Of a DNA stretch of 64,000 nucleotides, positions 38,155 through 47,891 are shown piece after piece. Origin of the DNA: Candidatus Poribacteria bacterium (lineage in GTDB: Bacteria; Poribacteria; WGA-4E; WGA-3G); the NCBI GenBank assembly GCA_022827185.1, contig JAJDTM010000062.1:124001-188000 (forward strand), read 5' to 3'. The notes beneath the pieces are model-generated. The model did not search any database. It was given only the letters and a program-made list of their open reading frames with translations, and was not told the DNA's origin. How positions within the stretch are numbered: the first letter of the stretch is position 1; each line of letters starts with the position of its first letter. Made by a program: the position numbers and the translations under genes.

Positions 38155-39591
38155 ATGTTTGATAAAATAGTTCCCCGTAGTGAAGACTACGCAAAATGGT
38201 ACACCCAAGTTATTCGTCAGGCAGAGATGGCAGACTACGCGCCCGTGCGCGGTTGCATGGTCGTGCGTCCGTACGGTTACGCCCTCTGGGAGAACGTCAA
38301 GGAACAGTTGGATACCCGTTTCAAAGAGACAGGACACCAAAACGCCGCTTTTCCGCTCTTTATTCCGATGAGTTTCATTGAGAAAGAGGCGGAACACGTT
38401 GAGGGTTTTAAACCAGAACTTGCTGTTGTCACCCACGGTGGTGGGAAAAAGTTGGAGGAGCCGCTTGTGGTGCGTCCGACATCTGAAACCATTATCGGGT
38501 ATATGTATAGCCAGTGGATCCAGTCTTATCGCGATCTACCTGTGCTTATCAACCAATGGGCAAATGTCGTCCGTTGGGAGTTGCGTACCCGTCTTTTCCT
38601 CAGAACGATGGAATTCTTTTGGCAGGAAGGGCATACCGCACATGCTACGCACGCGGAAGCAGAAGAGGAGACGCTCCGCATTCTGGATATCTACACCGAT
38701 TTCGCAGTCAATGAAGCTGCGATACCTGTTATTCCAGGACGCAAGAGCGAAAGCGAAAAGTTTCCCGGCGCGCTGACCTCTTATACCATCGAAGCGATGA
38801 TGGGGGATAAACGTGCCGCCCAAGCCGGCACCTCGCACGATCTCGGGCAAAACTTTGCGAAAGCGTTTGATATTCAATATCTTGATGCCAATCAGAAACA
38901 GCAGTACTGCTGGACAACGAGTTGGGGAGTCAGCACACGAATGATCGGTGTGATTATCATGACACACGGCGATGATCAAGGGTTAGTCCTACCGCCGAGA
39001 CTTGCACCTACGCAACTCGTCATCGTACCAATTGTGCCTAAAAACAGGGAGGATGACAAGCAGGCAGTTATGCAAGCTGTTGATGGTATCTGCGAAACCT
39101 TGGGCAGTGTCCGCTACCATGTTGACGACAGGTTTGACCACTCACCGGGATGGCGGTTCAATGAATGGGAACTCAAAGGCGTGCCGCTGCGTATTGAGAT
39201 AGGTCCTCGGGATCTGAGTAACCAGCAGATCGTTCTCGCGCGACGTGATATACTGGGCAAAGAAGGCAAAACGTTCGTTCCGATTGACAACGCTGCGGAG
39301 ACGGTAACAGAGATGCTTGACACCATCCAAGCGGATATGCTGAGACGTGCGACAGAGTTCCGCGATGCGAATACCTCCGAACCGACCACCTACGATGCTT
39401 TCAAAGAGGTCGTTGAGGATGGATTTGTGCGCGCACGTTGGTGTGGGGATGCAGCCTGTGAGGATCAGGTTAGTGAGGAGACTCAAGCGACGATCCGATG
39501 CATCCCGATGGAACAACCCGGTGGAGATGGTGAATGTATTGTCTGCGGTAAATCTGCAGAAGAGATCGCAGTTTTTGCTCGTGCCTATTAA
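38155..39591 (+). CDS. proS: Prolyl-tRNA synthetase, archaeal/eukaryal-like type
   Basis: 478 residues. Class II synthetase charging tRNA-Pro. Motif 2-type RWELRTRLFLRTMEFFWQEGHTAHAT and motif 3-type FPGALTSYTIE are visible, without the editing insertion of long bacterial ProRS. The C-terminal zinc-like domain (WCGDAACEDQV, GECIVCGK) and the terminal Tyr (VFARAY) mark the short archaeal/eukaryal type, which also occurs in some bacteria. ATG follows GGAAAAGAG. Confidence 0.95.
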   Translation: MFDKIVPRSEDYAKWYTQVIRQAEMADYAPVRGCMVVRPYGYALWENVKEQLDTRFKETGHQNAAFPLFIPMSFIEKEAEHVEGFKPELAVVTHGGGKKLEEPLVVRPTSETIIGYMYSQWIQSYRDLPVLINQWANVVRWELRTRLFLRTMEFFWQEGHTAHATHAEAEEETLRILDIYTDFAVNEAAIPVIPGRKSESEKFPGALTSYTIEAMMGDKRAAQAGTSHDLGQNFAKAFDIQYLDANQKQQYCWTTSWGVSTRMIGVIIMTHGDDQGLVLPPRLAPTQLVIVPIVPKNREDDKQAVMQAVDGICETLGSVRYHVDDRFDHSPGWRFNEWELKGVPLRIEIGPRDLSNQQIVLARRDILGKEGKTFVPIDNAAETVTEMLDTIQADMLRRATEFRDANTSEPTTYDAFKEVVEDGFVRARWCGDAACEDQVSEETQATIRCIPMEQPGGDGECIVCGKSAEEIAVFARAY

Positions 39592-39639
39592 AGAGTGGCA
39601 GTCAGTCACAGGGACATTTAACTTAATCAAAACCTCTTT

Positions 39640-39668
39640 GCTGACAGCCGATGGCTGATAGCCGATAA
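39640..39668. repeat. GGCTGATAGCCGA repeat between proS and sucD
   Basis: GCTGACAGCCGATGGCTGATAGCC, an imperfect palindrome of the family seen around acpP. Confidence 0.55.
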
Positions 39669-39681
39669 CCCTAAGAAAAAT

Positions 39682-40587
39682 ATGAGTATACTCGTTAACA
39701 AAAACACAAAAGTGATTGTTCAAGGCATCACCGGTCGTTCAGGACGCTTTCATACAGAACAGTGCGCAGCTTACGGCACCCAAATTGTTGCTGGTGCCGT
39801 CCCCGGTAGAGGCGGGTCTGATGTAAACGGCATCCCCGTATATGACACTGTAGCGGAGGGCGTTGCAGCAACGGGCGCGGATACATCACTGATTTTCGTT
39901 CCCGCGCGCTTCAATGCGGCAGATTCGGTCATGGAAGCTGCGGCGGCTGGGGTGTCGCTTATCGTCTGTATATCTGAACATATCCCGGTCCTTGATATGG
40001 TTAAAGCGAAAGCGTACTTGAAGACAGGCAATTTTGACAATCCTTATATCATTCCGAACGGTCCTCCGAGGCTGGTCGGTCCGAATTGTCCGGGCATCAT
40101 TACCCCCGGTGAATGTAAAATCGGTGTGATGCCTGAGTTTGCATATACGCCCGGCAACGTTGGCATCGTGTCCCGAAGTGGGACGTTAACTTACGAAGCC
40201 GCCTATCAACTGAAACGGCTCGGCATCGGACAGTCTACCTGTGTCGGTATCGGTGGCGACCCGGTGATCGGAACAAACTTCGTTGATGTCCTCAAACTTT
40301 TTGAGGCGGACGATGACACACACGCTGTTGTTCTAATCGGTGAAATCGGTGGAACGGCTGAAGAAACAGCAGCACAGTTCGTGAAGGACAAAATGACAAA
40401 GCCCGTTGTCGGATTTATTGCCGGACAGACGGCACCACCGGGTAAACGGATGGGACACGCGGGCGCAATCATCTCTGGTGGACAAGGCACGGCTGCAGAT
40501 AAAATTAAGGCTCTCAAGGAAGCCGGGATTGCCGTTGCGGATAGCCTCGCCACCATCGGGGAAACTGTCGCTGAGGTCTTGGCTTAA
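39682..40587 (+). CDS. sucD: Succinyl-CoA synthetase alpha subunit
   Basis: 301 residues. CoA-binding Rossmann domain [37 protein letters not shown], and the phosphohistidine loop [10 protein letters not shown] are all present. It is separated from sucC by pgk and proS, though all appear cotranscribed. Confidence 0.96.
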   Translation: MSILVNKNTKVIVQGITGRSGRFHTEQCAAYGTQIVAGAVPGRGGSDVNGIPVYDTVAEGVAATGADTSLIFVPARFNAADSVMEAAAAGVSLIVCISEHIPVLDMVKAKAYLKTGNFDNPYIIPNGPPRLVGPNCPGIITPGECKIGVMPEFAYTPGNVGIVSRSGTLTYEAAYQLKRLGIGQSTCVGIGGDPVIGTNFVDVLKLFEADDDTHAVVLIGEIGGTAEETAAQFVKDKMTKPVVGFIAGQTAPPGKRMGHAGAIISGGQGTAADKIKALKEAGIAVADSLATIGETVAEVLA

Positions 40588-40607
40588 GGCGGAGGCAAAA
40601 TAGGAAA

Positions 40608-41438
40608 GTGAAGAAGGACATCGCTTACCTGCACACCAAAAAACAGGAGCAGCAACCGATCACCGTGCTGACCTGTTACGATTATCCGACCGCTTGCCTG
40701 CAAGACGAGGCGGGGATCGACATTGTCTTCGTTGGGGATAGCGTCGGCACGAACATCCTCGGCTATAAAAGCGAGACGGAGGTGACAATGGCGGATATGC
40801 GTCATCACCTCAAAGCGGTGCGTCGTGGTGTGACAGATGCCTACCTCCTCGTCGATATGCCTTACGCCGCTGACCGCGATGTCAAACAAGCCGTTACCAA
40901 CGCCAAACTTTTCTTAGCCGACGGTGCTGATGGGGTTAAGTTAGAAGGTGGGATAGAAAAGGTCTCTATTGTCACCGCACTCGTTGAACAAGGCATAGAG
41001 ACTTGTGCACACATAGGACATAACCCACAAATCCATGGCTCCAAAGCAGCGACACACGGAAAGACCTTTTCTAAAGCGAAACGACTCATCGAAGCAGCCG
41101 AAGCACTTGCGGACGCGGGCGCGAAACTCATCGTCCTTGAGAAAATCACCGAAGAAGTTAGTCAAATCATTACGGAGACTATTGGTATTCCGACCATCGG
41201 CATCGGTGCCGGACGTTTCTGTGACGGACAGGTGCTCGTTATCAACGATATATTAGGCATCGGTCAGCCTTTCAAACACGCCAAACGCTACCAAGATTAC
41301 AATCAACTCACTTTTGAAGCGATCTGTCAGTATCGCGAAGAGGTGGCGAACGGCATATTTCCAACAGATACGAATACCTCACATATCCCCGCCGACAAAC
41401 TTGCACGCGTTCAGAAGTGGCTAAAATCAGAGCGTTGA
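40608..41438 (+). CDS. panB: Ketopantoate hydroxymethyltransferase
   Basis: 276 residues; first committed step to pantothenate and CoA. ITVLTCYDYPTA, FVGDSVGTNILGY, VDMPY, GVKLEGG, CAHIGHNPQ, IGIGAGRFCDGQVLV and the metal-binding acidic residues are in place. GTG start with AGGAA close by. Last gene of the sucC operon; 18 bases separate it from the convergent sigma factor gene. Confidence 0.95.
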   Translation: MKKDIAYLHTKKQEQQPITVLTCYDYPTACLQDEAGIDIVFVGDSVGTNILGYKSETEVTMADMRHHLKAVRRGVTDAYLLVDMPYAADRDVKQAVTNAKLFLADGADGVKLEGGIEKVSIVTALVEQGIETCAHIGHNPQIHGSKAATHGKTFSKAKRLIEAAEALADAGAKLIVLEKITEEVSQIITETIGIPTIGIGAGRFCDGQVLVINDILGIGQPFKHAKRYQDYNQLTFEAICQYREEVANGIFPTDTNTSHIPADKLARVQKWLKSER

Positions 41439-41456
41439 CATGTCTCTGCTTATTTT

Positions 41457-44366
41457 TTACAGATCCGCACCGTTGAGGACGTCCTCCCAATCCCACAGAA
41501 GGATTGTGCCATCACCCCCTGCACTAATAAGTGTTTTACCGTCAGGTGAAAATGAGAACACATTCGGTGAGCCAGTGTGCCCATCAAGTGTGTTGAGAAC
41601 CTTACCGGTGGTCACATCTCGTAATTGAATTCCACCACCAATCAGACTGAGAATAAGCGAGGTATCATCTGGTGAAAACACCGATCCATCCCAAAACAGA
41701 TCCGGTTCAGAGGAAATTTCCTTAAAATGAGGTATTTTCGGACTCCCTAACAGATGAATCTGTCTCATATACACAACAGCAAGTAAGGAACCATCTGAAG
41801 AGAATGTCAAATTCACAAGGGATCCAGATTTCGGCGGCTGCTTATCAAAGAAGGATGTTAAGTGAACCCCAGTTTTAGCATCCCACATCTGAACTTTTCC
41901 GTCACTGGTTCCTGCTACAAGTTTGTTCCCGTCCGGAGAGAAGGCGGCAGCTCTGATCCATGCCGGTTGATCTGAGAAACGGATATCAAGAATTTTATCT
42001 GTTTCTGTATTCCACAAGCGAATTTTACCGTAGGTATGACTGTGAGCACTGAACACTACCGTTTTGCCATCTGGAGAAAAAGTTAGATTTGGCGTAACAT
42101 CTTCGTTAGAATAGGTCAAGCTGGTCAACTCACGTCCGGTGGTGACATCAATCAAGCGAATCTGTGGCGTCGTTCCCAGGGGTTCAGTCGGGGTGTTTAG
42201 TATACCCTTGCTGGCAAGTTTTGTGCCATCGGGTGAAAACGCCAATGGGATGGCTTCTAACCAGTACCTCGTATTCTCAAAAGTAGTTTTAGTCCGGTGT
42301 GTGGTTATTTGTTGTGATGTCTCCAAATCCCATAGAGTGGTTATCCCGCTATAATCGGTACTTGCGAGCGTGGAACTACCATTCATGAAACTTATTGTTT
42401 CCAATTCATTGGTGTGTTCTGTAATTTTTGGCGGTAACTGATCTTCTATTTTGATATTCCAATACAGGACAGTACCATCTTCACTTGCACTCGCGAGTAT
42501 GTTGCCATCTGGTGAAAACGCTAAAGAGTGAACAATACCGATATGCCCTCTAAAGGTTGTAATCAATTCACCGGTGGTAGTATTCCATAATTTCACATTC
42601 TGACCTTCTCCACATGCAAGGATTTTTCCATCCGGAGAGAATAACAGGACATTTGGACCATCAATTAGCTCCTGAGTGGATCGCAACAGATCTGGACTTA
42701 GCGATTGTTTTTGGAGGAGGATAGGTTCATTGTTGCCTGTGGTATCCCATAAACGGACGGTTCTATCTAATCTTCCACTGGCGAGGCGCGTGCCATCGGG
42801 TGAAAACGCCAAGGATATAACACGGTTAAATTCCATTCCTTTAACACCCTCTGCTTGAATCTTTTTTGCTGGTCCTGTGAGTGTAGACACCTTTTTACCG
42901 GACTTTGAGTTCCACAACTCAAGTATCCCACTCTCTTCAGCTATCGCCACTTTGTCGTGTGTGAGCGCGTAGACTTCACGGGGATGTGAATGAAGCCGAT
43001 TTTCAATCTTCTTAACATTATTCTTTCCGGTATCTGTATCTATCCAACATATAGTGTCCCCTGATTCATTCAGAGCGACAAGTGTCTTGTTGTCTTTAGA
43101 GAACCACAACACGGATGCAGCAGGCAGCGAATCGTGTCGCGTAACTCTTCGACCTGTCGCTACCTCCCACAACATAGTGGCGTCATCTCCACCATTGACA
43201 AGGAAACGACCATCGGGTGAAAATGCCAAGGATCTGCATGTTCCCGGGAATAGCGATATCTCCTTACCCGTGTTTACATCGTACAACCACACACCTATGC
43301 TGCTACCAACAGCGAGTTGCGTGCCATCCGGTGAAAACTGAATTGCATTAATCCAACCTTTTCCCAAACGCGCTTTCGCCTTTTCAGGCAATTCCCATTG
43401 TGTATAATCTGTCACGATTTCATCTCCTTGTGCCTCTGCGATTGCTGCAGGCGCATCATTCGGTTGTTGTTGTGGGTGATTCCGCTTATCAAGCGCGTTG
43501 ACACTTCCTATTTGCTTTCGCACATCCGGTTTGGATTCAAGGTGCGCGACTATATGCGCGTCAACGATCTCAACTGTCATTTCTGTGGTGGCATCGAAAC
43601 TGTAGGGTTGCTGGAAACGCGTCAGGTATTGGTGATTTCCAAAACCGAACATGAGCAACATAACTGTTAGTGTGGAAGCGGCTACTGCCCACGGCACAAA
43701 TGGCTTACCGCCAGAAGGTGCAGCAGGTTTAATACGCGAAATCTCACGCATGACGTTCTCCGTGAGATTCGGTGAGATTTGGAAGTTGTCTAACGCCTCT
43801 CGAATCATCGGTTCCCCCTTCTTTAAACGCTGCTGTGCGCGGCGGAGGCGACTCTTAATCGTATTTGCCGATACCCCTAAGAACGCACCGATCTCTGTGC
43901 ATGACATCTCTCCGAAGTAGTGTAGGGTTATGATCGTGCGTTCACTCTCCGGTAGTTTTGCCAGTAGTTTTTTGACAACATGGCGTTGTGTTTGTCCAGA
44001 TATACGCTCGTTTTCTTCCACAACAAATTCAGAGTACGCTCCTTTTTCTAACTGCTCTTTGTCTTCCTGCTCCAGATGCTCCAACGACTGTGTCGGCAAT
44101 CGTTTTTTACGCAGCCATGAGCTGCAGCGGTTCGCTGCAATCACATAAAGCCAACCCACAAAACGTTGAGGCTCCTTCAGAGTTGCCAATCGCTTGTATG
44201 CTTTCAGGAACGTATCCTGTGTAATCTCTTCAGCGATATGAAAATCTCCGATTTTCCGCCACGCGAGCGCGTGCACCTGTTTTTGATATTTTCCGACGAG
44301 CAGAGAAAAAGCGTCATCGTCACCTCTAAGGACCCGTTGAATAAGCTGAACATCTTCGTTTTTCAT
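41457..44366 (-). CDS. ECF-type sigma factor fused through a membrane helix to WD40 propellers
   Basis: 969 residues. Residues 10-88 are sigma region 2 (GDDDAFSLLVGKYQKQV, AEEITQDTFLKAYKRL, WLYVIAANRCSSWLRKKR). Residues 125-182 are region 4 with the helix-turn-helix LPESERTIITLHY and CTEIGAFLGVSANTIKSRLRRA. A single hydrophobic helix spans about 223-243 (FVPWAVAASTLTVMLLMFGFG). A linker and then 12-14 WD40 blades (336-965, SPDG motifs throughout) should lie outside the cytoplasm. Sigma factors with C-terminal sensor domains occur in Planctomycetes and relatives; membrane release or tethering of the sigma part is expected but not shown. No anti-sigma gene is adjacent. ATG has GGAGGTG eight bases upstream. 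Region 334-362 resembles the first blade of the protein at 30766. Confidence 0.88.
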   Translation of the reverse strand: MKNEDVQLIQRVLRGDDDAFSLLVGKYQKQVHALAWRKIGDFHIAEEITQDTFLKAYKRLATLKEPQRFVGWLYVIAANRCSSWLRKKRLPTQSLEHLEQEDKEQLEKGAYSEFVVEENERISGQTQRHVVKKLLAKLPESERTIITLHYFGEMSCTEIGAFLGVSANTIKSRLRRAQQRLKKGEPMIREALDNFQISPNLTENVMREISRIKPAAPSGGKPFVPWAVAASTLTVMLLMFGFGNHQYLTRFQQPYSFDATTEMTVEIVDAHIVAHLESKPDVRKQIGSVNALDKRNHPQQQPNDAPAAIAEAQGDEIVTDYTQWELPEKAKARLGKGWINAIQFSPDGTQLAVGSSIGVWLYDVNTGKEISLFPGTCRSLAFSPDGRFLVNGGDDATMLWEVATGRRVTRHDSLPAASVLWFSKDNKTLVALNESGDTICWIDTDTGKNNVKKIENRLHSHPREVYALTHDKVAIAEESGILELWNSKSGKKVSTLTGPAKKIQAEGVKGMEFNRVISLAFSPDGTRLASGRLDRTVRLWDTTGNNEPILLQKQSLSPDLLRSTQELIDGPNVLLFSPDGKILACGEGQNVKLWNTTTGELITTFRGHIGIVHSLAFSPDGNILASASEDGTVLYWNIKIEDQLPPKITEHTNELETISFMNGSSTLASTDYSGITTLWDLETSQQITTHRTKTTFENTRYWLEAIPLAFSPDGTKLASKGILNTPTEPLGTTPQIRLIDVTTGRELTSLTYSNEDVTPNLTFSPDGKTVVFSAHSHTYGKIRLWNTETDKILDIRFSDQPAWIRAAAFSPDGNKLVAGTSDGKVQMWDAKTGVHLTSFFDKQPPKSGSLVNLTFSSDGSLLAVVYMRQIHLLGSPKIPHFKEISSEPDLFWDGSVFSPDDTSLILSLIGGGIQLRDVTTGKVLNTLDGHTGSPNVFSFSPDGKTLISAGGDGTILLWDWEDVLNGADL

Positions 44367-45012
44367 TCAGACACCTCCAGAAAAAATGGTTGCATCCCTC
44401 TGGGTTCATTAATTGTGACGCTACTTAGGAGAGCAACGGGTGCATAATTCTGAAAATATAGAAGTGTGTTTGGATAAAAGCGTTAGAGATTTATTGGTAA
44501 ATATGAAATCTAAAAGGAATTATCGCGGACTGTATCAAAGTATCGTCTGTTAGTAGAATTATACCATAAACCTGGTTTCTGGGGGTTTTCCTAAAAAATA
44601 AATTTCCTGGGGAGTTCTTAGATTGGGTTTAACGTGAGTTCGGTGTAAGAGAAATGATGTTCTCCAGGTTTGAAATCTACTCTCCTAACCCCCGGTAGGC
44701 GCGGTTTCCTAACCGCGCCGGTACAGAGTGTCTAATTATAGTAAAATCCGAAAATAAATTTACACTTGTCGCACCATCTTTGTAGCATAGGCTGTTAGCC
44801 TGTGGCAGTATAAGACATGCCTTTACAGTTCGCGCTATCATACGAGTGTATAAATAATTATAGAATCTACTATAATTCTAAACTTTATTAGAACTTAAAT
44901 TTGCTGATGGTGTTAAGTTCGAGGGTGGTATAGAAAAATCGAAAGTGGCTACAAAAATACCCTCTTCCTAAATCTGAACACTAATAGGAAGCGGTTTTTG
45001 ATGAATCATCGC
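44367..45012. other. Non-coding gap with palindromes
   Basis: About 640 bases without a credible gene. It contains the GGCGCGGTT/AACCGCGCC palindrome at 44698-44719, an AGGCTGTTAGCCT palindrome near 44788, and AT-rich sequence toward the right end. Confidence 0.5.
44698..44719. repeat. GGCGCGGTT palindrome
   Basis: A perfect 9-bp stem with TCCT loop. An imperfect relative (GGGCGCGGTT...AACCGCG) lies at 53754-53777. Confidence 0.6.
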
Positions 45013-45699
45013 TTACTTTGATCGTAAATTTTCTAAAATCTCAGCCATTTCGCGGATCTCAGCCTCGTATTCACGAATTTCAGCTTTATATCCAGCTGTC
45101 ATCTCTTCTGCTCTTTTTTCGTTTTCCTTCATTTTTTCCAACAACTTTGCAGCAGCTTCTGAGTAAGGCGCGAGATTTTGGAGGGCTTCCTTGCGGCGTC
45201 TCCCGGCATTTTTTAAATTATCGGTTTCGTCCCCTACACGGTCCCAGTCTATCGGTCTTGCTTCCAAAGCGGCTTGTAGCATATCTTGGGCAGCAAGGTA
45301 CTCTGATTCCGCTGTAATATACTTGTCAAATGCTTCGGCTGCTGCTGGGTCATCAACTGAAATATTCTCTCTCGATAGGGGTTCTACAGAATCTGCGTTT
45401 TCGCTATGAACCTGGCTGTCGTCAATTTTTTCTGATGTCGCAGCATTCTCTATGTTTTCTGATGCTGTATCTGTCCCTTCAACGGCTATATCCGTGTCCG
45501 CTTCGCGAGGTGCTTGTGTGGAGTCAGAAGGCATTGGTTTCACCGATAAGTCTCTCAGTGGTAGGGGGGTGGTTTTATACACCTTTTTAGGCTCAGCCTT
45601 GAGTATTTTCTGAGCAGGACGATGATGCCCAAAATACCAAAGCGCGGTCGCACCTATCAAGAAAAGCACAACATAGATTGGCATAGGGTACTTTCTCAT
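45013..45699 (-). CDS. Membrane-anchored coiled-coil protein, function unknown
   Basis: 228 residues. An N-terminal membrane segment (7-23, IYVVLFLIGATALWYFG) is followed by a proline- and acid-rich linker (35-115) and a long charged coiled coil (120-226) ending EIREMAEILENLRSK. Most of the chain would face the periplasm. No family is recognised. It lies downstream of a tandemly duplicated non-coding segment. Probably real by length and composition. Confidence 0.6.
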   Translation of the reverse strand: MRKYPMPIYVVLFLIGATALWYFGHHRPAQKILKAEPKKVYKTTPLPLRDLSVKPMPSDSTQAPREADTDIAVEGTDTASENIENAATSEKIDDSQVHSENADSVEPLSRENISVDDPAAAEAFDKYITAESEYLAAQDMLQAALEARPIDWDRVGDETDNLKNAGRRRKEALQNLAPYSEAAAKLLEKMKENEKRAEEMTAGYKAEIREYEAEIREMAEILENLRSK

Positions 45700-45707
45700 T
45701 TTCAGAC

Positions 45708-45790
45708 TCCGTAGAAGATTGAACAGGCTAACAGCCTATTTTACGGAAGATTGAACAGGAAACCAACAGCCTATTCTACAGAAAATTGTC
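45708..45790. repeat. Direct repeat GATTGAACAGG...CAGCCTATT
   Basis: Two copies of about 35 bases: AGATTGAACAGGCTAACAGC then CTATTTTAC, and AGATTGAACAGGAAACCAAC then AGCCTATTCTAC. A palindromic AGGCTGTTAGCCT word recurs near 44788. Confidence 0.6.
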
Positions 45791-45905
45791 CAAACTACAG
45801 TAAGAATTAGTATACATTTCTCATCAAGATAAGTCAAGGAAAACGGATGGGAAAACCTATCTTCAGTCAAACTTGCATGCGTACAGAGCGGTTAAAATCA
45901 GGACA

Positions 45906-46541
45906 CTAAATTGCTTGTTCGTAGGTGAGGTAGCAATACTCGTCAACATCAACTACACGTGTGCCTTCTAACTGCACTGACTCCTTGAAAAACGGTGCAT
46001 CTAACACCCATGTGTGGTATTCGCCTTGTTCGCCGCACGCGTCAATCGGCAGCCGCTTCAGTTCTGAAATGAGTTCGGCATCGAAATACCTACCAGCAAT
46101 AGTCGTCTGGAAATGCTTTTTGTACGCGAGGGAGCAGATAACTTTAAACTTATTGGCGATTAGGGTTTCCAGTATCGCATGCCGATCCAATTCCCACAAC
46201 GGTTTGTAGGCTTCCACCAAACCCGCCGCAACATCATCAATCCAATTCGGCATCCCACCTATAGTAGAAATATCGCCCGTAATTAGTATCTCAATTCCGG
46301 TGTCTCTAATCGACTTAATTTGTTGGTGGTAACTCTGTTTGTAGGGTTCAGAAATCGGCACGAATTCAATAGGAATTCCGATCTTTCGTGCCTGTAATTC
46401 CATGAGTTCCGTCGGATGGGCATAGAATTGGCGACCATCCGCTGGCACAAAACAGACAAGTCTCCCTATATCGTAAAGATTTAAGGAGACTTGAAATGCA
46501 AGGGCAGAATCTTTTCCGCCTGTCCACAATATGGCTGCTTT
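45906..46541 (-). CDS. DUF71/Dph6-like PP-loop ATPase, second copy
   Basis: About 211 residues. PP-loop ILWTGGKDSALAF near the start, then GGMPNWIDDVAAG-type core and the family hallmark GEQGEYHTWVLDAPFF near the C-terminus. ATG 46541 begins 7 bases after the previous stop; an open frame extending upstream to 46736 overlaps the preceding gene and is not used. DUF71 (COG2102) proteins amidate diphthine in archaea and eukaryotes; comparative genomics links bacterial subgroups to B12 salvage. Bacteria lack diphthamide, so the substrate here is unknown. Confidence 0.82.
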   Translation of the reverse strand, partial: KAAILWTGGKDSALAFQVSLNLYDIGRLVCFVPADGRQFYAHPTELMELQARKIGIPIEFVPISEPYKQSYHQQIKSIRDTGIEILITGDISTIGGMPNWIDDVAAGLVEAYKPLWELDRHAILETLIANKFKVICSLAYKKHFQTTIAGRYFDAELISELKRLPIDACGEQGEYHTWVLDAPFFKESVQLEGTRVVDVDEYCYLTYEQAI

Positions 46542-46548
46542 CATCAAT

Positions 46549-47307
46549 TTACCCATCCAGCGGCACCACATCAGCATAAACGTAAGTCGGTGAGGTGTTG
46601 CTGCTTGTGTGAATTTTGTCATCGTCATCCTTTTTAGAAACGATGTCTCTCTGGACGACTTCCCCCGGTTTCGCGGCGACAGGTGAACTGAACATCGGTC
46701 CGTCCACGACACACGTATGGAACTCCCCGTTTTCACCGAGCGGGTCTACGCCGTCCGGCAAATCCGCGAGAAGATCAGCATCGAACCATCGTCCTGCCAA
46801 GTCAGCAGGGACTTTGGTAGGATTCAGTGCAGTGATGATGGCGCGCAAGCCGGCAGCGATCATCTTTTCCGCAAGCAGCGGTGTGTCCTCTCCCCACACT
46901 GGAAAAATCGGCGTGAAACCGGTGCCTTTGAGTTTATCCTCGCGGTATTCACGAATATCTTCCAAAAAGAGATCTCCGAATGCGAAATGCGATGCTGTCA
47001 AATCTTCAGGCAATGCTTCCACTTCAGCAAGGAACTTTCGCATCGCCTCTTCATAGATTGCATTGGAACAGGGATACGGAATCGGTATCTCATACAACGG
47101 CACGCCGAGTTTCTCTGCTTGCTGTTTCAACACCCATGCAGGCGTAGAATGAATAGAGACGCGGTCAAACGTTTTTGTGACAGTCGTAAAGATACCGCGC
47201 ACGTCGTAGCGTTCAGACTGTTGGCGCAGGGTATGAAGTGCCCACGCCGAATCTTTACCTGATGACCAGGAGACTAAGACCGGCGTAGGACTTGTCTGTT
47301 TTGTCAT
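46549..47307 (-). CDS. DUF71/Dph6-like PP-loop ATPase, first copy
   Basis: About 252 residues. PP-loop VSWSSGKDSAWAL, middle ASHFAFGDLFLEDIREYRE, and GENGEFHTCVVDGPMF as the family C-terminal motif. ATG 47307 follows AAAGG. Twenty bases separate it from trpG and 7 from its paralogue, so the three look cotranscribed. The two ATPases are divergent rather than recent copies. Confidence 0.85.
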   Translation of the reverse strand: MTKQTSPTPVLVSWSSGKDSAWALHTLRQQSERYDVRGIFTTVTKTFDRVSIHSTPAWVLKQQAEKLGVPLYEIPIPYPCSNAIYEEAMRKFLAEVEALPEDLTASHFAFGDLFLEDIREYREDKLKGTGFTPIFPVWGEDTPLLAEKMIAAGLRAIITALNPTKVPADLAGRWFDADLLADLPDGVDPLGENGEFHTCVVDGPMFSSPVAAKPGEVVQRDIVSKKDDDDKIHTSSNTSPTYVYADVVPLDG

Positions 47308-47327
47308 TATTAAACCTTTCTGTTTCT

Positions 47328-47891
47328 CTACAGTGCTAAGAAGTTGCTGAGTAGGCTTTTCCCGGAGGCTGTCAAAATCGACTCCGGATGGAATTGCACG
47401 CCCCAAATTGGCAGGGTCTTATGCCGAAGTCCCATGATCTCGTCCTGATCTGTCCAAGCCGTGATCTCAAGACAATCGGGTAAAGTCTCTTTTTTAACAA
47501 TAAGCGAATGGTAGCGTGTCGCTTCAAATGGGTTATCCAATCCCTCAAAAAGTTCAGTGCCGTTATGGAGGATCATTGAAGTTTTACCGTGCATCAATCG
47601 ATCGGCACGAACAACATCACCGCCGAAGACATCGCCGATACATTGGTGTCCAAGGCAGACCCCTAAGATCGGAACTTTCCCAGCGAAATGCTGTATGGCA
47701 TCGTTGGATATTCCCGCCTCTTTCGGTGTGCAAGGACCGGGTGAAATGACAATCCGTTCCGGTGCCAGGGCGTCTAATGCATCCAATCCTATCTTCCGAC
47801 TCCGATGGACCTCTAATTCAGCACCGAGCTCGCCCAAATACTGAACCAAGTTATAGGTGAAGGAGTCGTAGTTATCAATCATTAAAACCAT
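47328..47891 (-). CDS. trpG: Anthranilate/aminodeoxychorismate synthase glutamine amidotransferase
   Basis: 187 residues, class I amidotransferase. [19 protein letters not shown], the oxyanion loop [12 protein letters not shown], the nucleophile [15 protein letters not shown] and the [10 protein letters not shown] His-Glu pair are all present. It supplies ammonia to TrpE. It could also serve PabB for folate, since one subunit does both jobs in many bacteria. Its ribosome binding site lies in an interspersed repeat. Confidence 0.93.
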   Translation of the reverse strand: MVLMIDNYDSFTYNLVQYLGELGAELEVHRSRKIGLDALDALAPERIVISPGPCTPKEAGISNDAIQHFAGKVPILGVCLGHQCIGDVFGGDVVRADRLMHGKTSMILHNGTELFEGLDNPFEATRYHSLIVKKETLPDCLEITAWTDQDEIMGLRHKTLPIWGVQFHPESILTASGKSLLSNFLAL

